From positions 1-33,962 of the forward strand of contig RFQY01000009.1 in the NCBI GenBank assembly GCA_009924775.1: a DNA stretch of 33,962 bases, written 5' to 3'. This document shows, one piece after another, positions 14,730 through 21,308 of this stretch. Under the pieces are notes generated by a model. It was given only the letters and a program-made list of their open reading frames with translations, had not been told where the DNA came from and did no database searches. Position 1 is the stretch's first letter. Each line of letters begins with the position of its first letter. Position numbers and translations under genes: made by a program. The stretch is from Paracoccaceae bacterium. GTDB taxonomy: Bacteria > Pseudomonadota > Alphaproteobacteria > Rhodobacterales > Rhodobacteraceae.

Positions 14730-15938
14730 ATGCTGCGTCACATGGTGGCCTTTCTCGCCGTGGTATTGCTGTCGCTGCCCGCCGCGGTGCAGGCCCAGCA
14801 AGCCGAGGCGCCCGCGCCCATCGATCGCTCTGCTACGGGCGGTGCACAGACTTTGGAAGACATTCTTGCCCGTCAGCGTGGTGAGAAAATCGACGATTCA
14901 TTCCGCCGCGAAGGCAATGAAGGCAGTGCTTTGCCTGCCCCGGGCCTGGGCCCGCACGGTTCGGCATCTGACCCGGAATTGTGGCGCGCGCTGCGCTACA
15001 ACACCCTAGAGGCCACAGTCAGCACCCGCGACCAAGTGGGCCGCGTGCTGGTGCAAGACGGCGGCATGGGGTGGTATCAGTTCCGCCAAGGGCCATTGGC
15101 CAGCTATGGTGGCTGGCTGCTGTTGGGCACAATCGCAGCGTTGGTGGTGTTTTTGGCGCTGCGGGGCCGGGTAAAGCTGGATTATGAAAAAACCGGCCGC
15201 ACAGTGACCCGCTTTAAGGCGTTCGAGCGGTTTTCGCATTGGTTGCTGGCCAGCTCGTTTATCTTGCTGGGCCTGACCGGGCTGCTAACCATGTTTGGGC
15301 GCAGCTTTATTGCCCCCTATTTGGGCAAAGACGTCAATGCATGGCTTTTGCTGGTATCAAAATATATCCACAACAACGTGGCTTGGGCCTTTATGCTGGC
15401 GCTGGTCTTTGTGTTTTTCTTGTGGGTCTGGCACAATATTCCCAACCGCACAGACCTGACATGGTTTGCGCAGGCAGGCGGGATTATCGGCAAAAAGCAC
15501 CCCCCCGCGAAAAAGTTTAACGCCGGTCAAAAGATTATTTTCTGGTCGGTTATCGTGCTGGGTGGCTCGATCTCGGTGTCGGGGCTGTCGCTGCTGTTTC
15601 CATTCCAGATGCCGCTGTTTGCCCATACGTTCGAGCTGTTGAACGGCTGGGGTATTCCCGAAATGCTGGGCATGGGCACCCTGCCCACCGAATTGGCCCC
15701 GCAAGAGGAAATGCAGCTGGCGCAGGCATGGCATGCGATCGTGGCCTTTGTTCTGATGGCGATCATTATTGCGCATATCTATATCGGCTCGGTCGGTATG
15801 GAGGGCGCGTTTGATGCCATGGGTTCGGGAGAGGTAGACGAGGCTTGGGCCCGCCAGCACCATTCGCTGTGGCTGGAAGAGGTGCGGGCCAAACAGGGCG
15901 GCACCGGCGTGGAAGGTGCGAAAACCCCGGCGGAGTAG
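14730..15938 (+). CDS. fdhC: Formate dehydrogenase cytochrome b subunit gamma
   Basis: This 402-residue integral membrane di-haem cytochrome b556 family protein would anchor FdhAB and pass electrons to the quinone pool. A signal peptide (LRHMVAFLAVVLLSLPAAVQA) and a periplasmic extension of about 90 residues precede the membrane core. Hydrophobic helices are seen near residues 125-148, 168-190, 208-232, 268-290 and 332-356, with candidate haem histidines in FSHWLL, YIHNN, WHN, AWHAIV and IAHIYIG. It is much longer than E. coli FdnI (about 217 residues) because of the N-terminal extension and tail. The ATG at 14730 follows AAGGAGATAAACC. Confidence 0.93.
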   Translation: MLRHMVAFLAVVLLSLPAAVQAQQAEAPAPIDRSATGGAQTLEDILARQRGEKIDDSFRREGNEGSALPAPGLGPHGSASDPELWRALRYNTLEATVSTRDQVGRVLVQDGGMGWYQFRQGPLASYGGWLLLGTIAALVVFLALRGRVKLDYEKTGRTVTRFKAFERFSHWLLASSFILLGLTGLLTMFGRSFIAPYLGKDVNAWLLLVSKYIHNNVAWAFMLALVFVFFLWVWHNIPNRTDLTWFAQAGGIIGKKHPPAKKFNAGQKIIFWSVIVLGGSISVSGLSLLFPFQMPLFAHTFELLNGWGIPEMLGMGTLPTELAPQEEMQLAQAWHAIVAFVLMAIIIAHIYIGSVGMEGAFDAMGSGEVDEAWARQHHSLWLEEVRAKQGGTGVEGAKTPAE

Positions 15939-15944
15939 GGCAGC

Positions 15945-17219
15945 ATGCGGCGCTTGCTTGCTGTGCTGGCTAGTGTCTGCGCCACCACGCTGGGGGCGCA
16001 GGAATTTACAACGCTAAAGGGGCATGGCGGGCCCATCATGGGGCTTGCCATGTCGCCTGCGGGGCAGATCGCCACGGCCAGCTTTGACAATTCCGTGGGG
16101 CTTTGGTCTGCCGATGGGCCCACGTGGCTAGAAGGGCACGAGGCTGCTGTTACCGCAGTGGCCTTTGGCCCTGATGGCCAATTGGTGACGGGGGGCGATG
16201 ATTTCACGGTGCGCCTTTGGGGGGCTGCGCCCAAAATTTTGGGCCAGCACCAAGGCAAGGTTACATCAGTGCAGGTATCGCCTGATGGCCAGCATGTGCT
16301 GTCGGCCAGTTGGGATGGCACGCTGCGCCTGTGGCCGCTGGCCGGTGGGGCGGCGCAGGTGTTGCGGGTGCCGGGCACCGGTATCAACGCCGCCATTTTT
16401 GGCCCCGAAGGCCGGCATTTTTTCGTCGCCACGGTGAATGGCCAAATCTTGCGCTTTGATCGGCAGGCCGATGCCGCGCCGCTGCCCTTGGTGAAGCACG
16501 GGTTTGGCGTTACGCGGCTTGTGGCCCATGGGCCGTGGTTGGCCTATGGCGCGGTCGATGGTGGCACCCGCGTGGTCTGGGCCGAGACAGGCGCGCAACT
16601 GGCCGATTTCTCGCTAGACCGCCGCCCCGTGCTGGCCTTGGCCTATCATGCCGACAGCGCGCAATTGGCCGTGGGCGATGGCCATGGGTATATTATGATG
16701 GTGGACACCAACACATGGCGCATTGCCCGCGATTTCAAGGCCACGCGCAAGGGGCCGGTATGGGCCTTGGCCTTTTCACCAGATGGCGCCAGCATTTACG
16801 CCGGTGGGCTGGATGATGTGGCCTATGGCTGGCCTGTGGCCCTGCTGGATGCGTTTACGCCCAGCATTTCTGGCCAACGCAGCTTCTTGCGCGATGTGGA
16901 AACCATGCCCAATGGCGAACGGCAATTCATGCGCAAATGTTCGATCTGCCATGCGCTGGGGCCCGGCACCTCGCGCAAGGCGGGGCCTACGCTGCATGGG
17001 GTGTTTGGCCGCCCGGCTGGCAGCGTTCCGGGCTATTATTATTCCCCAACCCTGCGTAATGCGCAGATCGTTTGGACCGAAGACACCATCAATGCCCTGT
17101 TCGACATGGGCCCCGACCACTATATCCCAGGGTCTAAGATGCCCATGCAAGTGATTGCAGGCGCCGACGACCGTGCCGATTTGATTGCTTATCTGAAACA
17201 AGCCACCAAGAAAGAGTGA
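15945..17219 (+). CDS. Periplasmic WD40 propeller fused to cytochrome c
   Basis: This 424-residue protein has a Sec signal peptide (cleavage probably after TLGA). About six to seven WD40-like blades span residues 20-310, with recurring GHxxxVxxVxFxPDG...D..VRLW units such as LEGHEAAVTAVAFGPDG and SASWDGTLRLW. A mitochondrial-type cytochrome c domain follows, with Cys332-S-I-Cys335-His336, a GPTLHGVFGRPAGSVPGY block and candidate axial Met399 in GSKMPMQ. It starts six bases after fdhC, so it is a genuine member of the FDH operon. The cytochrome could accept electrons from the FDH or relay them onward, with the propeller as docking surface. The partner and function are unknown. Confidence 0.88.
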   Translation: MRRLLAVLASVCATTLGAQEFTTLKGHGGPIMGLAMSPAGQIATASFDNSVGLWSADGPTWLEGHEAAVTAVAFGPDGQLVTGGDDFTVRLWGAAPKILGQHQGKVTSVQVSPDGQHVLSASWDGTLRLWPLAGGAAQVLRVPGTGINAAIFGPEGRHFFVATVNGQILRFDRQADAAPLPLVKHGFGVTRLVAHGPWLAYGAVDGGTRVVWAETGAQLADFSLDRRPVLALAYHADSAQLAVGDGHGYIMMVDTNTWRIARDFKATRKGPVWALAFSPDGASIYAGGLDDVAYGWPVALLDAFTPSISGQRSFLRDVETMPNGERQFMRKCSICHALGPGTSRKAGPTLHGVFGRPAGSVPGYYYSPTLRNAQIVWTEDTINALFDMGPDHYIPGSKMPMQVIAGADDRADLIAYLKQATKKE

Positions 17220-17224
17220 ACACA

Positions 17225-17350
17225 ATGAAGCCAATGATTGCAGGAGTTCTGGCCGCGGCGGTTATTTCCGTTGGGGCGTGGTATGCGCTGGGCCAATTGG
17301 GGCTGTCGTCGCAAAATATGTTCTCGGGCAGCAATGTGCGCATCGAGTGA
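17225..17350 (+). CDS. 41-residue single-helix membrane peptide in the FDH operon
   Basis: A short frame, ATG at 17225 to TGA at 17348-17350, encodes MKPMIAGVLAAAVISVGAWY followed by ALGQLGLSSQNMFSGSNVRI and a final E. Residues 4-23 form one hydrophobic helix, followed by a polar tail of about 18 residues. It begins five bases after the WD40-cytochrome stop, and its stop overlaps the GTG start of the response regulator (GTGA), so the spacing argues for a real, translated gene. It could be a small subunit anchoring the cytochromes or FDH. A Shine-Dalgarno match is weak (AAAGAG ten bases upstream). It has no recognisable family. Confidence 0.65.
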   Translation: MKPMIAGVLAAAVISVGAWYALGQLGLSSQNMFSGSNVRIE

Positions 17351-18699
17351 CTAGCCCAGCCACACCAATTGCTGCGGTCGAAGAATACCGCAGCCTGTCC
17401 GCCGCATCGATACTGGTGATCGATGACGAGCCCGGCATGCGCAATTTTCTGACCAAAATTTTGCAGCCCCGGGCGCGTCGGGTGGAACAGGCCGCTTCGG
17501 CGCAAGAGGCGACCCGAAGGCTGGACGAGGCGCATTTCGATCTGGTGATCTTGGACAATCTGATGCCGGGCGAACGGGGCTTGGATTGGGTGGCAAACCA
17601 GCGCAAGCGTGGGTTTTACGCCGATACAATCTTGATCACGGCCTATGCAGATTTGGAAACCGCCATCACCGCCTTGCGGGCAGGTGTCAGCGATTTCGTG
17701 CTAAAGCCGTTTCGTGCCAACCAGATTTTGGGCGCGGTGGAACGCGCGCTTGATCGTAAAAACCTGCGCCGCGACAATGCGCTGCTGCGGCGCGAGCTGT
17801 CGGCCGATATTGGGCGGGGGCAGCTGCTGGGCGCGTCGGGTGCTTTGCAGGCGGTGCGAGACGTGATGAAACGCGTGGCGCCGTTGCCCACGCCCGTGCT
17901 GTTTACCGGGGCCAGTGGCACCGGTAAAGAACTGGCCGCGCGCCACCTGCACGACCTGTCAGATCGCGCCGAAGCCCCCTTTGTGGCGGTGAATTGTGCG
18001 GCCATCGCCCCCGACCATATTGCCGCCGAACTGTTTGGCGTGGTGGAACAGGGCGACAGGTTGAAACCTGGCTTGTTGCTATTGGCCGACCGCGGCACAT
18101 TGTTTCTGGACGAGGTGGCGCAAATGCCGCTGCAGGTGCAGGCCGCGCTGCTGCGGGTGCTGGAAGACAGGCGCGTGCGCCCGGTGGGCGCGCAACGCGA
18201 AATGCCGCTAGATTTGCGGTTCCTGTTCGCCACCAACGCGGATTTGCAGCACGCGGTTTCGGCCGGGGCGTTTCGGGCCGATTTGTATCATCGCATCAAT
18301 GGGTTCACCATTGATATGCCGCCCCTAAAGGACCGCGCCGATGATATCGTCGAATTGGCATCAATGTTCATGCGCCAGTTTTCCGAAGCGTTGGGCATGC
18401 CGGTGTTGGACCTTGACGAAGAAACGCTGCTAAAGCTGCGCCGCTACCACTGGCCCGGCAATGTGCGCGAGCTGAAAAACCTTATCGAACGTTCGGTTAT
18501 TTTGGGGGAATTCCCCGAAGAATTCGCCGGTAGCGGGGCGGTCACAGGGGTGCAAGCCATCGAAAACCTAGAACTGGTGACACAGCGCCACATCATGCAT
18601 GTGCTTGATGCCTGCGATGGCAACCGTGCCGAAGCCGCGCGCCGTTTGGGCGTTTCGCGCAAAACCATCGATAGAAAAATGGCGCTGTGGGACGCCTGA
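17347..18699 (+). CDS. NtrC-family response regulator lacking GAFTGA
   Basis: This 450-residue regulator starts at a GTG overlapping the previous stop. The receiver domain (residues 21-140) has acidic Asp26/Asp27, phosphoacceptor Asp70 in LVILDNLMPGERG, a conserved Thr in ILITAYAD and Lys in FVLKPF. The AAA+ domain (about 160-380) has Walker A TGASGTGKE (residues 187-195) and Walker B GTLFLDEV. Where GAFTGA should follow LFG (residues 229-231), the sequence is VVEQGDRLKPG, four residues shorter than NtrC. The C-terminal Fis-type helix-turn-helix reads GNRAEAARRLGVSRKTI. Loss of GAFTGA predicts that it does not act through sigma-54, as known for Rhodobacter capsulatus NtrC. It probably controls this operon. 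Confidence 0.9.
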   Translation: MTSPATPIAAVEEYRSLSAASILVIDDEPGMRNFLTKILQPRARRVEQAASAQEATRRLDEAHFDLVILDNLMPGERGLDWVANQRKRGFYADTILITAYADLETAITALRAGVSDFVLKPFRANQILGAVERALDRKNLRRDNALLRRELSADIGRGQLLGASGALQAVRDVMKRVAPLPTPVLFTGASGTGKELAARHLHDLSDRAEAPFVAVNCAAIAPDHIAAELFGVVEQGDRLKPGLLLLADRGTLFLDEVAQMPLQVQAALLRVLEDRRVRPVGAQREMPLDLRFLFATNADLQHAVSAGAFRADLYHRINGFTIDMPPLKDRADDIVELASMFMRQFSEALGMPVLDLDEETLLKLRRYHWPGNVRELKNLIERSVILGEFPEEFAGSGAVTGVQAIENLELVTQRHIMHVLDACDGNRAEAARRLGVSRKTIDRKMALWDA

Positions 18700-18702
18700 A
18701 AA

Positions 18703-18725
18703 CCCCAGCGCCATGGCGGGGGGCT
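18703..18725. terminator. Weak bidirectional terminator between convergent genes
   Basis: The 26-base gap between the regulator and the convergent DUF2478 gene contains CCCC-AG-CGCC-AT-GGCG-GG-GGGG followed by CTTT. It can form an imperfect GC-rich stem with a 2x2 internal loop. Only a short T-run is present. Confidence 0.35.
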
Positions 18726-19235
18726 TTAGGCTGCCAATTGGCTGTGGCGCAGGCACCAGGCGTGAATGGCCTGGGCGTCTGCGGGCAATTGTTCGCCAAA
18801 CCCGTCGCAAAAGGTTTCAAAGGCCTGCAAATTGCCGGCGTTCACCGCCGTCAGCACCGGCACGCCCATCGCCAGCGCCTCGCCGATCAGGGGGCGAAAG
18901 CCGCGGCCGTCGATTTCTTGTTTGCCGAACTTATTCACCACCAACAGCCGTGCGCCTTGCTGCAGCGCTGCCCCCACCAAGCCCACCGCGCTCTCCAGCC
19001 CGTTTGGGTCCAGCCGGCAGCCGCGCGACAGCAGGCCCAGATCTTGGCTGATACGCACCACGGCGTTGCCCGACAAAATATGCAGGTCCATTTGGCATTT
19101 GCGCGCCGGGTCGGTTTCGATATTCACCTGCACGGCACCAGCCATGGCCAGCCCCTGCGCTTGCAGTTTCAGCGCCACATCGCGGATAAGCTCGTCGGCC
19201 TTTCCGCGGCCCTCTGCCACGATATATCCCAGCAT
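18726..19235 (-). CDS. DUF2478 protein, molybdenum-metabolism associated
   Basis: This 169-residue protein belongs to DUF2478, a P-loop-derived (THEP1-like) family usually found beside molybdate transport or Mo-cofactor genes. Conserved parts include LGYIVAEGRGKADELI at the start, SQDLGLLSRGCRLDPNGLE, and VVNKFGKQEIDGRGFRPLI. The classical Walker A GxxxxGK[ST] is degenerate (AEGRGKAD), so nucleotide hydrolysis is doubtful. The start ATG at 19233-19235 has AAGGGA six bases upstream; the frame is open further upstream, but only this start has such a site. It is transcribed away from fdhD across a 78-base gap. Confidence 0.8.
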   Translation of the reverse strand: MLGYIVAEGRGKADELIRDVALKLQAQGLAMAGAVQVNIETDPARKCQMDLHILSGNAVVRISQDLGLLSRGCRLDPNGLESAVGLVGAALQQGARLLVVNKFGKQEIDGRGFRPLIGEALAMGVPVLTAVNAGNLQAFETFCDGFGEQLPADAQAIHAWCLRHSQLAA

Positions 19236-19313
19236 AAGCAATCCCTTGAAACCAGACGATGAAGCATACAACATGCCCCCAGCGCTGGAAAGCCACCGCA
19301 AAAGGACACCGAT
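19236..19313. promoter_or_regulatory. Divergent promoter region of DUF2478 and fdhD
   Basis: This 78-bp gap must serve both directions. Toward fdhD a TTGAAA (19246-19251) precedes TACAAC (19267-19272) at a short 15-base spacing, a poor candidate promoter. AAGGA at 19302-19306 is the fdhD ribosome site. Confidence 0.3.
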
Positions 19314-20186
19314 GTGAGCAGCCCAACCTACCCGATTTTGCCCGATCCTGCCAATGCCCGGCTGACGCGCCTGATTGAGGGTACAGATCACACCGGCGCG
19401 CAGGCCCAGATCTCGGTGGTCGAAGAGCGGCCTTTGACGATTTATCTGAACCGCCAAGAAATTGTCACCGCCATGACCATTGGCGATTACCCCGAACTGT
19501 TGGCGCTGGGGTTTTTGCGCAATCAGGGCATGCTGCTGGCCGATGATGTGGTAACGGGCATCGATTACGACGACGAGATCGAAACCGTGGTTGTGCGCAC
19601 GCAGCGCGAAACCTCGTATGAGGAGAAAGTGCAAAAGAAAACCCGCACCAGCGGCTGCGCTGTGGGCACGGTGTTTGGCGATATGATGGAGGGGCTAGAG
19701 GGCGTAACCCTGCCCCCCGCCCAGCTGCGCACAAGCTGGCTTTATGCGCTGGCCCGCGAAATTAACACAACGCCATCGCTGTATTTGCAGGCGGGGGCCA
19801 TTCATGGCACGGTCTTGTGCCACCAAGACCAACCGTTGGTGTATATGGAGGACGTGGGCCGCCATAACGCAGTAGACAAGATCGCTGGCTTTATGTTCCG
19901 CCACAACGTGCCCGCCGCAGATAAGATTTTATATACCACCGGGCGGCTTACCTCGGAGATGGTGATCAAAACCGCCATGATGGGCATTCCAGTGCTGGCC
20001 TCGCGTTCGGGGTTCACGGCATGGGGCGTGGAAATTGCCCGCCAACTGGGGCTAACGCTGATTGGGCGCATGCGCGGACAGCGGTTTATTTGCCTGTCTG
20101 GCGAAGACCGCCTGCTGCGCGATATCGACCCGGCCAGCGTGCCGCCAGAAGACAGCAAACACCGCCGCAAAGGTGCGGGCCAATGA
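19314..20186 (+). CDS. fdhD: Formate dehydrogenase accessory sulfurtransferase FdhD
   Basis: This 290-residue protein transfers sulfur from a cysteine desulfurase to the bis-MGD cofactor, giving the sulfido ligand that FDH needs. The family blocks VEERPLTIYLN, TMTIGDYPELLALGFL, VYMEDVGRHNAVDKI.G and TTGRLTSEMVIK...GIPVLASRSGFTAWGVEIA are all present. E. coli FdhD has a CxxC pair (Cys121/Cys124); here the aligned segment SGCAVGTVFG keeps one cysteine (Cys115). The start is a GTG at 19314 with AAGGA upstream. The four-base overlap with mobA indicates one operon fdhD-mobA-mobB, then the moeA fusion. Confidence 0.93.
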   Translation: MSSPTYPILPDPANARLTRLIEGTDHTGAQAQISVVEERPLTIYLNRQEIVTAMTIGDYPELLALGFLRNQGMLLADDVVTGIDYDDEIETVVVRTQRETSYEEKVQKKTRTSGCAVGTVFGDMMEGLEGVTLPPAQLRTSWLYALAREINTTPSLYLQAGAIHGTVLCHQDQPLVYMEDVGRHNAVDKIAGFMFRHNVPAADKILYTTGRLTSEMVIKTAMMGIPVLASRSGFTAWGVEIARQLGLTLIGRMRGQRFICLSGEDRLLRDIDPASVPPEDSKHRRKGAGQ

Positions 20187-20812
20187 GGCCGCTTGGCGTG
20201 GTGTTGGCGGGGGGGTTGGCCACCCGCATGGGCGGTGGCGATAAGGCGCTGTTGCCCTTGGGGGGGCGCAGCCTGTTGGCGCATGTTTTGGCCCGTTTGG
20301 CACCCCAAGTGGGCGCAGTGGCGCTGAACGCCAATGGCGATGCCGCCCGCTTTGCCAGCTATGGCCTGCCGGTGCTGGCAGACACCATTACAGGCTATCC
20401 TGGCCCCTTGGCCGGGGTTTTGGCGGGGCTGGATTGGGCTGCAAGCCAAGACGCCGATGCCATTGTCACGGTGGCAGCAGACACGCCGTTTTTCCCTGCC
20501 GATCTGGTGGCGCAGTTGGTGGCGCAGGCGCAGGGCCAAACCCACCCTTTGGTGCTGGCCGCCACGCCGCGCCGCGCAGATATCGAGACGAAATCAATGA
20601 CATCGGGTGTGATCCGCCACCCGACATTTGGCCTTTGGCCCGTGGCCTTGCGCGATGATCTGCGCGCCGCCTTGAACGCGGGCCTGAAAAAGGTGGTGCT
20701 GTGGACAGATCGCCACGATGGCCGTTTGGCGGTGTTTCCCGACCAGCCGATTGACCCGTTTTTCAACGTCAACACCCCCGAAGACCTGCAGATGGCCGAG
20801 GCGATGATATGA
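20183..20812 (+). CDS. mobA: Molybdenum cofactor guanylyltransferase MobA
   Basis: This 209-residue enzyme joins GMP to molybdopterin to make MGD, the form of the cofactor used by both FDHs in this window. The nucleotide-binding motif LAGGLATRMGGGDKALLPLGG is at residues 8-28, and the metal-binding acidic segment VAADTPFFP lies near residue 97. FFNVNTPEDL at the end is also typical. ATG 20183 overlaps the fdhD stop (ATGA); the upstream open frame lies inside fdhD. The length is typical, and the end overlaps mobB by four bases. Confidence 0.93.
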   Translation: MRPLGVVLAGGLATRMGGGDKALLPLGGRSLLAHVLARLAPQVGAVALNANGDAARFASYGLPVLADTITGYPGPLAGVLAGLDWAASQDADAIVTVAADTPFFPADLVAQLVAQAQGQTHPLVLAATPRRADIETKSMTSGVIRHPTFGLWPVALRDDLRAALNAGLKKVVLWTDRHDGRLAVFPDQPIDPFFNVNTPEDLQMAEAMI

Positions 20813-21306
20813 ATATTTACGGCGTGACAGGCTGGAAGAACGCTGGAAAAACCGGGCTGATGGAGCGTTTGGTGGCCGAAATCACCCGCCGCGGTTATAC
20901 CGTTTCAACGGTCAAACATGCCCATCACGACACCGATGTTGACCAGCCCGGCCGCGACAGTTATCGCCACCGCGTGGCTGGTGCGCAGCAGGTGTTGCTG
21001 GCCTCGCCCCGGCGCTGGGCCTTGATGCACGAATTGCGCGATCAGCCCGAACCTGCCTTGGCGCAGTTGCTGCAACAGCTGGCGCCGGTCGATCTGGTTC
21101 TGGTCGAGGGCTATAAGGCCGCGCCCCACCCCAAGATCGAGGCGTTTCGCGCGGTGAATGCCAAACCGCCCTTGGCCGAAAAAAACCCCACAATCTGCGC
21201 CATTGCCGCCGATCAGCCCCCACAGGCGCCCCATGGCCTGCCAGTGCTGGGCTTGGATGATACTGCCGCTATTGCCAGTTTCATCTTGCGCGATCTGGGG
21301 CTTTAG
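20809..21306 (+). CDS. mobB: Molybdopterin-guanine dinucleotide biosynthesis adaptor MobB
   Basis: This 165-residue P-loop GTPase assists MobA in MGD formation. Walker A GWKNAGKTGLMERL appears at residues 6-19, followed by VSTVKHAHHDTDVDQPGRDSYRHR, the conserved histidine/aspartate block of MobB. VLVEGYKAAPHPKIEAFR is the Walker B-like region with the family's EGYK motif. The start overlaps mobA (ATGA), and the moeA fusion follows two bases after the stop, so the four genes are probably co-translated. MobB improves but is not essential for MGD synthesis in E. coli. Confidence 0.92.
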   Translation: MNIYGVTGWKNAGKTGLMERLVAEITRRGYTVSTVKHAHHDTDVDQPGRDSYRHRVAGAQQVLLASPRRWALMHELRDQPEPALAQLLQQLAPVDLVLVEGYKAAPHPKIEAFRAVNAKPPLAEKNPTICAIAADQPPQAPHGLPVLGLDDTAAIASFILRDLGL

Positions 21307-21308
21307 CC

